Source of the DNA: JACRLW01 sp050181465
GTDB taxonomy: Bacteria; Planctomycetota; UBA1135; UBA2386
DNA length: 64,000 bases
NCBI GenBank assembly: GCA_050181465.1
Contig: JBFXDD010000001.1
Location: 186,001 to 250,000, forward strand
Direction: 5' to 3'
Within the stretch, counting starts at the first letter, position 1; every line of letters starts with the position of its first letter. The translations under genes were made by a program, and so were the position numbers. The notes under the pieces were generated by a model, which did no database searches, had not been told where the DNA came from, and saw nothing but the letters and a program-made list of their open reading frames with translations. Below are positions 8,889 through 17,781 of the stretch, piece after piece.

Positions 8889-10399
8889 CTGAGGATCCAG
8901 CGGCCCACCGGCGTGGTGGGATCGCCCGACTCGTAGCGCTTCAGCGTGTTCGCGAAGAGCCAGAGTTCGTCGCCGACCTCTTCGACGGTCGTGACCTGGT
9001 ACTGATCCCACACGTACTCGTAGAGCTCGATCGTGCTCGTCACGGTGCCCGGCCGAAGCCACGCCTCGCGTCGCGTGTGGTGCTGAAGCGGCGCGTTGAT
9101 GACCATCCGCCGAACTTCATGGACGCCGTACTTCGGGTTCGCGAGCGTGGTCTTCGCAATTTCGAGAAGCTTCGCATCCGTCGAGACCGCAGCGGGCACG
9201 CGTACGCTGTGCAGCGCGACCTTCGCGAGTTCCTTCAAGTGTGCGACGGCCTCTTCGAGCGTCGTCGTCTGCGCTTTGCGATCCGGCGCCTTCGACGGAT
9301 CGGCGTCGGGTGTGTCGGCGACCGGCTCACCGCGCGGTCCCATCACGGCGGGGGAACCCATGGTCTCGTCCCAGGTGCTCGCGATGGCGATTGCGGCCAG
9401 CCCCTCGCGCAGTCGCGTCATCTGTTCGTCGAAGCGACCTTTGCCGAGGATGCGATTGCTCACGTGGCCGGGATCGTCGGCTTTGGTCTCGAGCACGAAG
9501 CGCGCGGAGTCCATCGCCGTCGTCACGTCGCTCGCGATCCGCTCCCGCACGGTGCGCTCGATCTCGTCGAGGCGTCGCGACCATCCGGTCTTCAGCCAGG
9601 CGCGCAGATTGCCGACCTTCTGACCATCGAGCGCCGCGTTGTCCGCCGCCTTGTCGAGCCACTCGAGATCGGCGGGAATCGTCTGTTCGCGCCACTGTCG
9701 CCAATCGGTCACGAAGGCTTTCACCTGCGCGACCTCGAACGGCGGCTGGATTGGCGCGAGACGGTTCTCGCTGCCGTACCTCGCGTGGAGCTCCTCGATC
9801 TTCTGGTTCATCTCGCCGGCAGCGTTCTGATCCGCTCGGAGTGCCGCGAGCGCCGAGGTGACCGCCGCTTCGTGTTGAGCGAGTGCCGCGGCGACGGCCT
9901 GGACGTCGGGATGCGTTGCGGGAAAGGTCGCGAGGCGTGTTCGCAGGCCCTCGAGTTCGCGTTGCAGCGATCGCACTCGACCGCCGTCGTTGAGATGGAC
10001 GCGCGACAACAGACCGAAGTTGCGCTTCGCGTTGCCGATCTCCTTGTCGAGTTGGACGAGCTTCGCCTGGTCGATCGCCGGTTGACCAGCGGGCTGGTTC
10101 GCGCGCGCCCGGGCTTCGAGCTTCTGCCACAGCGCGTCGTAACGAGCCTTCGCTTCGCGCCACGAAGTCTCGGATTGCTTGCCGACTGCGTTGAGCCGTT
10201 TGCCGGCCCACGCCAACTGATTGAGGAGCTGGGTCGCGCCGGCGCGATCACCTTCTGCCAGCCCGCGTTCGCCCGCTTCCACTTGCTCGATGCGGCGCAG
10301 AGCCGCCACGGTCAGTGGGTCTTGCGCGCACAGCATCGGCCAGGGCGCGGCAGCGAGGAAGAGCGCGAAGGGGAGGCTGGATCGGAGGACGGGCTTCAT
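8840..10399 (-). CDS. Secreted coiled-coil protein of unknown function
   Basis: 519 residues. A clear signal peptide (about 1-25, ending near MLCAQ) sends it out of the cytoplasm. Residues about 30-200 are heptad-rich and strongly helical (repeated QLA, LQRELEGLRTRL-type patterns), and a second helical block covers about 270-400. The C-terminal 100 residues look globular (TIELYEYVWDQYQVTTVEEVGDELW). I do not recognise a family. A weak TACTTC box lies about 12 bases upstream of the ATG. The convergent 3' overlap with the glycosyltransferase is typical of the tight packing here. Confidence 0.8.
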   Translation of the reverse strand: MKPVLRSSLPFALFLAAAPWPMLCAQDPLTVAALRRIEQVEAGERGLAEGDRAGATQLLNQLAWAGKRLNAVGKQSETSWREAKARYDALWQKLEARARANQPAGQPAIDQAKLVQLDKEIGNAKRNFGLLSRVHLNDGGRVRSLQRELEGLRTRLATFPATHPDVQAVAAALAQHEAAVTSALAALRADQNAAGEMNQKIEELHARYGSENRLAPIQPPFEVAQVKAFVTDWRQWREQTIPADLEWLDKAADNAALDGQKVGNLRAWLKTGWSRRLDEIERTVRERIASDVTTAMDSARFVLETKADDPGHVSNRILGKGRFDEQMTRLREGLAAIAIASTWDETMGSPAVMGPRGEPVADTPDADPSKAPDRKAQTTTLEEAVAHLKELAKVALHSVRVPAAVSTDAKLLEIAKTTLANPKYGVHEVRRMVINAPLQHHTRREAWLRPGTVTSTIELYEYVWDQYQVTTVEEVGDELWLFANTLKRYESGDPTTPVGRWILSQRFELTPILAENVDK

Positions 10400-10784
10400 C
10401 GAGGTTCCAGGAAGTAGCGTTGGATCGACGCGATCGCTGCCGCCACTCGCGGTTTCGGTTCGATTCGGCCCACTTGTCCCTCAAGTCTCGATGACACCGC
10501 GGGTGACACTCTCCGACGGCGCGGGACTGTCGGGAGCGAAGTCCGTCGGAATCTCCCGGCCGGTATCCCAGACCGGGTCGTGGACTCGCCGTGAGTCCTG
10601 CATCGCAGGGCAGTCAGCGTGTGGGGGTGGGATTGGGTGCGCGAAGTCGAGAGACCGGCTCGGCCAGCGCGTCATGCAGCTGCACGCGTTCGCACTCTCG
10701 AGCCATCTCCTGCGAAGGCCGTCCGGCGGATTCCCCGGCGCGAGCCGGTTCCGCCCCGGTCACCGCTGGAGTCCCTCTCGAGTT
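10400..10784 (+). other. Intergenic stretch without a supported gene
   Basis: Lies between divergent genes. Short open frames occur on both strands but have no ribosome-binding site, recognisable motif or homolog-like pattern. It holds no copy of the 178-bp repeat. It probably contains the promoters of the two flanking genes. Confidence 0.5.
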
Positions 10785-11321
10785 GTGGGAAACGAAGACG
10801 TGCGAAGCGACGCGATCACGGTCAAAGTTCTGGGTGTGAGCGAAGTCTCCCCTTCGTCCGGCAGCGACTTTCTGGGCGCGTTCGCGGTTCTGGAACGAGC
10901 CGACTCCATCCTGTTCGTGCGCAACGAGCGCATCCTTGACGGGCGTCCGACGATGACTTGGGATCTCCCCGGTGGACGGGTGGAGTCCGGCGAGTTGCTG
11001 ATCGAAGCCCTGACTCGCGAGCTACGTGAGGAGACGCAGCTCATCGTGCGCGGCACGCCGCGCTTCCTCTTCGTTCAAGAGGGGCAGCGTTTCCGAGGCA
11101 TGCAGCGCCGCTACACCTGGCGGTCCTTCTTCTTTGTCGTGGATGCCTGGGAGGGCGAGCCCGCCGCGTCCAACGAGATCGCGGAGATCGCGTGGCTTCC
11201 ACGTGCCGAGTTGCGAGCGTGGCTGCGCGCCCCCTACCACGACAGCTTCCTGGAATGGCTGGAGCGACCCGCGCCGCTTCTGCTCTCGCGGTGGGAGGAA
11301 GCGGGTGAGAGTGAGACCTGA
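10785..11321 (+). CDS. NUDIX hydrolase
   Basis: About 178 residues. The Nudix box is complete apart from its late glycine: WDLPGGRVESGE then REL-REET, with Gln where Gly is usual. It has a beta-strand-rich frame on both sides (TWRSFFFVVDAW). Such enzymes cleave nucleoside diphosphates linked to another group; the substrate cannot be told. The start is uncertain: GTG at 10785 or GTG at 10800, neither with a strong ribosome-binding site. The open frame extends much further upstream but is not protein-like there. Confidence 0.75.
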   Translation: MGNEDVRSDAITVKVLGVSEVSPSSGSDFLGAFAVLERADSILFVRNERILDGRPTMTWDLPGGRVESGELLIEALTRELREETQLIVRGTPRFLFVQEGQRFRGMQRRYTWRSFFFVVDAWEGEPAASNEIAEIAWLPRAELRAWLRAPYHDSFLEWLERPAPLLLSRWEEAGESET

Positions 11322-11332
11322 CTCGGGCCTGA

Positions 11333-11548
11333 GTGAGCGCGCATGCGAAGCAGGGACCTCGGATCGACAGGTGGCTGCCAGTCGCACCGGACGTGCCGAC
11401 TTCGTGCTCGCTGTTGGGGATCGGCGGCGCGCTACTGTGGCACTCTTGCCTCCAAGCGGCCGCGATCGGCGCGGCGATTGGTGCCGTCGCCGGCGGCGTG
11501 GGTTCGTGGCTGTTCTATCTTCAGAGCCTCGTCCCGGATGATTCGTGA
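11333..11548 (+). CDS. Small membrane protein ending inside a repeat
   Basis: 71 codons from a GTG at 11333, 11 bases after the NUDIX gene. A hydrophobic Gly/Ala-rich segment (residues about 27-63) could form one or two membrane helices (LQAAAIGAAIGAVAGG). The stop codon and last residues come from the left end of the repeat at 11532, so the original 3' end may have been replaced by its insertion. There is no family match; it may not be expressed. Confidence 0.35.
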   Translation: MSAHAKQGPRIDRWLPVAPDVPTSCSLLGIGGALLWHSCLQAAAIGAAIGAVAGGVGSWLFYLQSLVPDDS

Positions 11549-11709
11549 ACGTCTGCTGCGATGGCCGCGACTCGCGCCCGGCGGCGTCGCTACGTCGGCT
11601 CCTCCCTGGCAGCGTAGCTACAGCTACGCTTCGGTCGTCTACCGACGCAGCTCCTTGCCGGACATCGACCTGCGGCGATCTCGCGACGATGTCCACGAAT
11701 AATCCGGGC
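11532..11709 (+). repeat. 178-bp palindromic intergenic repeat, copy 2
   Basis: Orientation A, full length. The left end reads TCCCGGATGATTCGTGAAC and the right end is its complement with two changes (GTCCACGAATAATCCGGGC). The central hairpin AGCGTAGCTACAGCTACGCT is a perfect 9-bp stem. It supplies the stop codon of the small reading frame at 11333. Confidence 0.9.
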
Positions 11710-11839
11710 TGGCGAGCTGCCTTGACCCTGCGCATCGCTCGCTGTGATCTGCGACCGCGATCGGCTCCGGCTCGAATGACTTGCGCCGGCCATTCCGCGC
11801 TGGATCTGAATGCCCATGAACCGTGAGCGGAGCACGCGC

Positions 11840-12232
11840 ATGTTCACCATCGAGACGCAAGGTATCGAGTGGGACTGGTTCGCGTGCGACCAGGACGGCC
11901 ATGTCGCGCTCATCGCCTCGGGTGGGAGCGGTCAGGTTCCGCGCGCACTTCTCGCCCACGAGGCCGCGATCCTCGCGCTGCTGGATCACCTGGAGATCGG
12001 GTCTGACGGTGAATCGTGGCGAGTGGCGGCGGATCGCGGGTTCTTCGGTTTCGACGTGGATGTTCGCGGCGGCCCCTTTCGCCGGGTCGCCGTGCCAAAG
12101 CGGCCACTGACGCTGGATGAGATCCAGGAACCGCATCGACGACTGATCGCGCGGGCGACGGTCCGAGGCTCTTTCGCTCGCTTGCGGAGGCTCGACTGCG
12201 CGCTCGTCACTTGCGAGGAGCAGCTCCCGTAG
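11840..12232 (+). CDS. Uncharacterised protein, immunity-protein-like
   Basis: About 130 residues from the ATG at 11840, which has GGAG seven bases upstream. An ATG at 11810 would add ten residues. The N-terminal pattern I-WDWFACDQDGHVA with an SGG loop, and the later RGFFGFDVD and RPLTLDEI, resemble a widespread family of small single-domain proteins often found near polymorphic toxins. The match is from memory of the pattern and no toxin gene is nearby. The gene is single, between a repeat and a glycosidase-like gene. Confidence 0.55.
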   Translation: MFTIETQGIEWDWFACDQDGHVALIASGGSGQVPRALLAHEAAILALLDHLEIGSDGESWRVAADRGFFGFDVDVRGGPFRRVAVPKRPLTLDEIQEPHRRLIARATVRGSFARLRRLDCALVTCEEQLP

Positions 12233-12467
12233 CGACCCGCACCGAAACCGACGGATCTTCTTCGTCGAAGCCAGAATCGATTCGACGCCGAGGGGAGTCA
12301 CGATCGAGTGCCGTCTGCGACGGACTGATCCAGCGCGACGTTGCCGAGAGTCGGTTTGGCCTGTGCCACTCGCTCCTCGATCGTGACTCGGCAGCCGGAG
12401 GAGTCGCTTCGTATCCGTCGGTTCGAATGCGGAGTAACCAACGCACGGATCGGCACACGAAGCCTTC

Positions 12468-13982
12468 ATGATCGGCATGGTGCTGTGCGGCGTTCAGGCC
12501 GCCATCGGAATCGAAGTCGACGGACCGCAGGTCGTGCGCTTCGGGCTCCCGATCGACCCGATCGTGCTCGAACGCGGTCTGCGCCTGGAAGGCGATCGCG
12601 GCGCCGAGCTGGAGTGGAGCTTGTTGCTCGAAGTGCCGCCGACGCATGGAGACCTCATCTGGATCGAAGTCGTGATCGTCGGACACGACGGGCCTGGAAA
12701 GCTCCGCATCGGCGGAGTCTCACCGAGCCTGCCGCAGCAACGGCGATTGTGCCGTGAAGTGACGGTCGCGAACGCGGTCGCCGGCGCGAAGGTGACCGGC
12801 ACGCGCTGGGAGTTCGTGGACGGTGCGATTCTCGAGCGTTCGCGTTTGCGGTTGTCGGTCGATGCCGGCGAGCACCTTGCCGGCGACGTTCAAAGCCACG
12901 AGTCCGAAGGGCTGCCAGAGCGGACGACTCGCGTCCGCATCGCCCAGGATCACTGGGTTCGTTGCGGCATCCTGCCGCGACAGGACGGCAGCGGCGCGCG
13001 CCTGCGTGCAAGTCTCCTCGACGCCTTGCGCCACCTGCCGCGCGCACCCGGACCACGCGGGCGTGGCGACCACCTTCGCCGGCGGCAGAGCGAGGGCGCC
13101 GACGAGGCCACGGTCACCAACAACGAGTTCGACACCGCGCTGGCATTCGTCCGGCTCGGCCTGCTCAGCGGCGACCCGCTGCTTCTGACGAAGGCACGCG
13201 AGTGCGCCTGGCACCTCTGCGACATCGATCTCGACGCGCGCAGCGGACTGCCCTGTCGCCACGGCCGCGACCATCGGAGCGCACCTCCCGAAACCGGCCA
13301 TGTCTGGGTGCACGGCAGCCTCCTGACAGCACTTTGCTTCGCCGACCGTGAACTGCTTCGCGAAGTCCTCGGCGTCGCGACCGCACTCGCCGCGCGCGTG
13401 CGTGCAGCGGAACGCGCGCAGGGCAGCTTCGACCGACTGCGCGACGAGGCCTGGCCGCTGCTCGAACTCGAAGCCGTGCTGCACATGGTCCACCTGCCGC
13501 CGATCGCGACCGCCTGCGACGAACTCGCCTCACGTATCGACGCGCGCTTCGATCCGGCACTGCGAACCTGGCGCTACGGCGAAGGCGAGACGCGCGGGCA
13601 CACGATCTACAAGGATCGAATCTGGCAGACCCTGGGCATCCTGGTGCCGGCCTTGCAGGCCCATGCTCACCGCACCGGTCGCTTCGATCCCAGCGACCGC
13701 GCAGCGGCACTGAGCAAGGACTACGCCGCACTCGCACTCGACGGCGGGGATCGGGTCCCGCTCAGCGTGATGCGCGCAGGCGACGATCTCTTCGGCGAAG
13801 TCGGCGCGATCGACGCGGCCGAGATCACGCTCCTGCTCGACGGCTTGCCGGCGCCGCTTCGAGCGCGACTGGTGAAACGCGGACCGTTCCGCCGAGCGAT
13901 GGATCGCATGCTCGACCGCGAGGCAAGCGACCTGGCAACCCGCGCGACCATCGTCGGCCGAAGCGAGCTCGTCTTGCGTTGA
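12468..13982 (+). CDS. Six-hairpin glycosidase-like protein with exo-rhamnogalacturonan-lyase-type N-terminus
   Basis: 504 residues. The first 100 residues (EVDGPQVVRFGLPI then a block resembling LERGLRLEGD) resemble the beta-sandwich start of PcRGLX/YetA-like proteins, where the substrate-exposed loop reads V-FG-P. The middle (about 200-420) is helical with evenly spaced Trp, His and Arg-Asp pairs (ARECAWHLCDIDLD, HVWVHGSLLTALCF), as in (alpha/alpha)6-toroid glycoside hydrolases and lyases. There is no signal peptide, so it acts in the cytoplasm or belongs to glycan assembly. The catalytic residues and substrate cannot be assigned. Confidence 0.6.
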   Translation: MIGMVLCGVQAAIGIEVDGPQVVRFGLPIDPIVLERGLRLEGDRGAELEWSLLLEVPPTHGDLIWIEVVIVGHDGPGKLRIGGVSPSLPQQRRLCREVTVANAVAGAKVTGTRWEFVDGAILERSRLRLSVDAGEHLAGDVQSHESEGLPERTTRVRIAQDHWVRCGILPRQDGSGARLRASLLDALRHLPRAPGPRGRGDHLRRRQSEGADEATVTNNEFDTALAFVRLGLLSGDPLLLTKARECAWHLCDIDLDARSGLPCRHGRDHRSAPPETGHVWVHGSLLTALCFADRELLREVLGVATALAARVRAAERAQGSFDRLRDEAWPLLELEAVLHMVHLPPIATACDELASRIDARFDPALRTWRYGEGETRGHTIYKDRIWQTLGILVPALQAHAHRTGRFDPSDRAAALSKDYAALALDGGDRVPLSVMRAGDDLFGEVGAIDAAEITLLLDGLPAPLRARLVKRGPFRRAMDRMLDREASDLATRATIVGRSELVLR

Positions 13983-14006
13983 CCGCGGCGGATGCGCGCG
14001 ACGTGG

Positions 14007-15455
14007 TCACTGTCGCCGCACTTCGAGTTCGCCCTGCAACGACTCGCCGTCGCGCATGACCAGAATCGGAATCCGGCCGCCGCTGAACTGCCGCGCGATG
14101 TCGGCGAAGGCGTCCGGGCTCGCCACCGGATAGAGTCGCGCGCCGAAGAAGTCGCGCACCTGCACGCCGACCAAGATGTCGCCCGGCTCGATACCGATGT
14201 CGGCGGCCGGCGATTCCTCGGCGACGTCGGTCACTCGCAATACGGAGCGCAGAGCCTGCACTCGCTGCCGACCCGTGCCCGCATAGAACACCTGGGTCGC
14301 GCGGCGCAGGACCTCCTCGTGCTCGCGCGCCGTCAAGGTCTCGACCAGGATGCCGGTCCGGAACGCGAGATCGCGTTCGAGGTTGCTCACGACGCGCGCC
14401 AACAACTCGACCTGCTCGCGATCGCGGCGCAGACGAAACGGCACGCGATCGCCGGGCTTGGCGAGTGCGAGCATCCGGGTGGAATCGAGCGCGGTCTTGA
14501 CTGCTTCGCCGCGCACGGTCAACAGTCGATCCCCCGAACGGAACCCGGCGCGCTGGGCCGGGCTGCCGGCGGTGATCGCCGTGACCGTCGGCAGTCCGTC
14601 GACGTCCTCGATGCGCGCGCCGAGCCACACCGTCGCGAGGTTGTCAGCCGACAACAGGATGTCCTGGAACACGCGCCGCACGGTGTCGACCGGGATCGCG
14701 AAGCCGATGTTCTCCACGCCGACCGCCATCGCGTTGTTGATCCCGATGAGTTTGCCGGTGATGTCCAACAAGGCCCCGCCGCTGTTGCCGCGATTGATGG
14801 CGGCATCGGTCTGAAGCAGACCCTGATAACGGCGCGTCTGCCCGTCCGGCGCCCGCACGGTGATCGACCGCTCCATCGCCGACAGCACACCTTGCGTCAC
14901 CGTATTGGCCTGACCCTCCGGATTGCCGATGGCGATCACCGTCTCCCCGATCATCAGCCCGGCACTGCGGCCCGGGGTGACCGGCTTCACGCGCTCGCCG
15001 CGCAGTTCGAGTTGCAACAGCGCGAGGTCGTGCTCCGGAGAACTGCTGAGCACGCTGGCGGCGAAGCGCCGGTCATCACGGAGCCGGACTTCGACTCGGT
15101 GCAGCCCTGGCTGCAGGAGGACCGGCGTGACCACGTGCCAGTTGGTGATGACGAGTCCCGACTCGTCCACGATCACTCCGGAACCTTGCCCTTCGACCGC
15201 CTGCTCACGACGGCCACCGCGAGCATCGAGCACGTAGATGCTGACTACCGAGTCCGCTGCCCGCTGCACCGCGCGGACCACCGGCGTGGTGCGCAGGTCC
15301 AGATCCTCCTCGGCGAGCGGCGCCGCCCCGAGAAGTCCTGTCGCCTCCAACCGCTCCTGACCCGGAGTGCTGTCGACGAGCACCAGCGGGACAGCGACGT
15401 TCACCCAAAGCCCGAGGCCGAGCAGCGTGGTTCGAACGGTAGTTGGGAGGTTCAT
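14007..15455 (-). CDS. htrA: HtrA/DegP-type serine protease with two PDZ domains
   Basis: 482 residues from the ATG at 15455; a longer frame to 15539 would spoil the signal. N-terminal signal or anchor (about 7-28). The trypsin-like S1C domain covers about 60-240, with the triad His107 (TNWHVV), Asp143 (EHDLALL) and Ser225 (RGNSGGALL). PDZ1 is at about 270-350 (AGFRSGDRLLTVRG) and PDZ2 at about 390-482 (IEPGDILVG). This is the usual periplasmic quality-control protease and chaperone fold, probably acting on misfolded envelope proteins. All catalytic residues are present. Confidence 0.95.
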   Translation of the reverse strand: MNLPTTVRTTLLGLGLWVNVAVPLVLVDSTPGQERLEATGLLGAAPLAEEDLDLRTTPVVRAVQRAADSVVSIYVLDARGGRREQAVEGQGSGVIVDESGLVITNWHVVTPVLLQPGLHRVEVRLRDDRRFAASVLSSSPEHDLALLQLELRGERVKPVTPGRSAGLMIGETVIAIGNPEGQANTVTQGVLSAMERSITVRAPDGQTRRYQGLLQTDAAINRGNSGGALLDITGKLIGINNAMAVGVENIGFAIPVDTVRRVFQDILLSADNLATVWLGARIEDVDGLPTVTAITAGSPAQRAGFRSGDRLLTVRGEAVKTALDSTRMLALAKPGDRVPFRLRRDREQVELLARVVSNLERDLAFRTGILVETLTAREHEEVLRRATQVFYAGTGRQRVQALRSVLRVTDVAEESPAADIGIEPGDILVGVQVRDFFGARLYPVASPDAFADIARQFSGGRIPILVMRDGESLQGELEVRRQ

Positions 15456-15626
15456 GCAGGTTCGATGGGACCGGGAGAAAGGCCTGATCCGGCGCAACGA
15501 GTCGCCGGTCTGAGCGAAGACGACGATGTTGTCGCCCAAAGCCTCCCGCCACGGAAGAGGCGACGCTCCCGAGGATTCCGCGGCGGCGTCTCCGATGGCT
15601 TGACTCCCACGCCGCGGCGCCCTGTC

Positions 15627-16970
15627 TCACCGGGACACGCCGGCAGCCAACATCGCCCCGTAGACCGCGGCGAGCTCGCGCGCATTGAACGCGAGGGACT
15701 TGGGCGTCGGCAGCGCTTCCCGATATCGCCGCAGTCGCTCGCGGTCGAAGGCGAGTCGACCGAGCGCCCGCGCGAAGGCGTCGCGATCGCCGACCGCGGC
15801 GAGTTCTCCGTTCACCTCGTGCGCGACGATCTCGCGAATCCCGCCGAGATCGGACGCGATCACGACGATACCCGCCGCCATCGCCTCGAGAATGACGAAG
15901 GGTGTGTTCTCGTACCAACGCGAGGGAACGAACAGCACGTCGAGGTTCGCCAACACCGCCGCGCGCTCGCTCGGATGAAATGGACCGACGAAGCGGATGC
16001 GCGGGTCCCTCGCGGCGCGCGCGACGAGCGGCGCGGCGAAGTCGGGAAAGTCGCTCGTGCGGCCGTGCACGGTCAGTTCGATCGGCCCGGGGGTCGCGAG
16101 CACGGCATCGACCGCGAGGTCGACGCCCTTGTGTTCGGCGATGGAGCCGAGGAAGGCACAGCGAAGGACCGCGGACTCGGGGTCGCGAGCCGCGCGCAAG
16201 GGCAACAGCGCATCCAAGTCGACGCCGTATGCCATCACCTCGAAGCGAGCGCGCGGGAAACCGTTCGCCACGAAGGTGTCGGCGAGGAACTCCGACGGCG
16301 CGAACACTCGCTCGACCGTCGCCAGCGCCTCGCGAAGCGCGCGAGGGCGATTCACGAAGCCGACGCAGGCCTCCGCGGTGGCGCGAAAGGCCGGCGGCGT
16401 CGGCACCGCGTGCGCCGCGAACGCGATGAGTTCCTCGCGAACCCCCAGTGCCGCCAATCGCGCGGCGAGCTCCGGACGGTGGCAGTCGACGCAGCCGACT
16501 CCCGCCTCCGGCGGCCCACTGCACAGCGAGCCGTCCGCGCGGCGAAGCGTCGCGTTGGGACAAAGGAACCAGAAGTCCATCAGGTGGAGCGCGACCGGCA
16601 GGCGCGCCGCCCGCGCCGCGAGGAGAACCTCGATCCCGAGGTGGTGCAGATGGAAGACGTGGACTACGTCGGGACGAGCCGCAGCGAGCCGGGCGGCGAA
16701 GCGCTGCCCGACGAGCGGGTGCGACCACGCCATGCGGTCGTAGTCGGCATCGAGGTGGTACCAGACCCGTAGTCGCGTGACCGCGAGCCCGTCGATCGTG
16801 TCGGAACTCTCCTCGAAGAGCCGGTCGGCTTCGGCAAAGTTCGGCTCGAGGGTGAAGACTTCGACCGTGTGACCCTCGCGCGCGAGCGCGAGACCGAGCG
16901 CATGCACGTACTGCTCGGTGCCGGTGAAGTAGCGCGGCAGGAACTGGTGGACGACGAACAGGATCCGCAT
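15627..16970 (-). CDS. Glycosyltransferase family 4 with four-cysteine insertion
   Basis: 447 residues. N-terminus VHQFLPRYFTGTEQYVHALG marks the GT-B acceptor loop. The stretch HLMDFWFLCP followed by LCSGPP and CVDC gives four cysteines within about 35 residues (about 133-165), probably a metal-binding or structural insertion. The donor half holds FLGSIAEHKGVDLA and the EX7E site in PSRWYENTPFVILEAMAAG. It is a close paralogue of the gene at 27381 and transcribed in the opposite direction, away from the repeat array. The sugar is unknown. Confidence 0.9.
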   Translation of the reverse strand: MRILFVVHQFLPRYFTGTEQYVHALGLALAREGHTVEVFTLEPNFAEADRLFEESSDTIDGLAVTRLRVWYHLDADYDRMAWSHPLVGQRFAARLAAARPDVVHVFHLHHLGIEVLLAARAARLPVALHLMDFWFLCPNATLRRADGSLCSGPPEAGVGCVDCHRPELAARLAALGVREELIAFAAHAVPTPPAFRATAEACVGFVNRPRALREALATVERVFAPSEFLADTFVANGFPRARFEVMAYGVDLDALLPLRAARDPESAVLRCAFLGSIAEHKGVDLAVDAVLATPGPIELTVHGRTSDFPDFAAPLVARAARDPRIRFVGPFHPSERAAVLANLDVLFVPSRWYENTPFVILEAMAAGIVVIASDLGGIREIVAHEVNGELAAVGDRDAFARALGRLAFDRERLRRYREALPTPKSLAFNARELAAVYGAMLAAGVSR

Positions 16971-16984
16971 CGGCGACCGCCCTG

Positions 16985-17100
16985 GCCCGGGCTACTCGTG
17001 AACGACCAAGTGACTTCGGCGCAGGTCGCTGCCCAGCACGGGGCTGAGTCGGTAGACGACCGGAGCGTTGCCGTAGCTAAGCAGCGAGGCAGGAGCCGGC
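16985..17100 (+). repeat. Truncated, diverged copy of the intergenic repeat
   Basis: Orientation B, left two-thirds only. It begins GCCCGGGCTACTCGTGAAC and aligns with the next copy through the inner hairpin, which is damaged (CCGTAGCTAAGC), then stops where the next copy begins. It is the first of three units in tandem. Confidence 0.75.
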
Positions 17101-17103
17101 CTA

Positions 17104-17281
17104 GCCCGGATTATTCGTGAACGTCGTCGCGAGATCGACACAGGTCGATGCCCGGCAAGGAGCTACGACGGTCGACGACCGAAGCGTAGCTGTAGCTACG
17201 CTACCAGGGAGGAGCCGTCGTAGCGACGCCGCTGGGCGCGACTTGTGGCGATCGCAGTAGACGTGCACGAAAAATCCGGGC
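17104..17281 (+). repeat. 178-bp palindromic intergenic repeat, copy 4 (tandem unit)
   Basis: Orientation B, full length, preceded by TA. The right end carries two changes (GACGTGCACGAAAAATCCGGGC). It is joined to the next unit by the two bases TA. Confidence 0.9.
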
Positions 17282-17283
17282 TA

Positions 17284-17461
17284 GTCCGGATTATTCGTGA
17301 ACGTCGTCGCGAGATCGCCGCAGGTCGATGACCGCCAAGGAGCTGCATCGGTCGACGACCGAAGCGTAGCTGTAGCTACGCCGCCAGGGAGGAGCCGACG
17401 TACCGACGACGCCAGGCGCGACTTGCGGCCATCGCAGCAGACGTTCACGAATGATCCGGGC
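17284..17461 (+). repeat. 178-bp palindromic intergenic repeat, copy 5 (tandem unit)
   Basis: Orientation B, full length, separated from copy 4 by TA. It begins GTCCGGATTATTCGTGAAC and ends AATGATCCGGGC. Its last 31 bases are part of the 127-base segment repeated across the assembly gap. Confidence 0.9.
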
Positions 17462-17557
17462 GAGACCATTGCCGACCAGCGGCCGATGCCATCGGCCCAA
17501 GCCGGTCCGAAAGGAGCTTTCCGCAGCCGCGGGCGATAGAGTCCGGATCGACCGATG

Positions 17558-17657
17558 NNNNNNNNNNNNNNNNNNNNNNNNNNNNNNNNNNNNNNNNNNN
17601 NNNNNNNNNNNNNNNNNNNNNNNNNNNNNNNNNNNNNNNNNNNNNNNNNNNNNNNNN
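17558..17657. other. Assembly gap (100 N) with identical 127-base flanks
   Basis: A run of 100 N. The 127 bases before it (17431-17557) are identical to the 127 bases after it (17658-17784), including the start codon region of the next gene. This is what an unmerged contig overlap of one k-mer looks like. The true sequence probably has one copy and no gap, or an uncollapsed repeat. Confidence 0.95.
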
Positions 17658-17763
17658 ATCGCAGCAGACGTTCACGAATGATCCGGGCGAGACCATTGCC
17701 GACCAGCGGCCGATGCCATCGGCCCAAGCCGGTCCGAAAGGAGCTTTCCGCAGCCGCGGGCGA

Positions 17764-17769
17764 TAGAGT
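17764..17769 (+). promoter_or_regulatory. Putative -10 box TAGAGT
   Basis: CGA-TAGAGT ends 12 bases before the ATG at 17782. The same box is present in the copy left of the gap at 17537-17542. Confidence 0.45.
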
Positions 17770-17781
17770 CCGGATCGACCG

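Noticed and set aside
12233..12467. Short frames between the 11840 gene and the 12468 gene
   Set aside because: No start signal, no motif, and the minus-strand frame continues as an antisense of the glycosidase-like gene.
13992..16772. A 926-codon plus-strand frame opposite htrA and the GT4 gene
   Set aside because: It spans two clear genes on the other strand and carries no family signature; its Arg/His-rich composition is typical of antisense frames.
16985..17461. CRISPR-like array
   Set aside because: Units are 178 bp, joined by two bases, palindromic and without spacers or cas genes.
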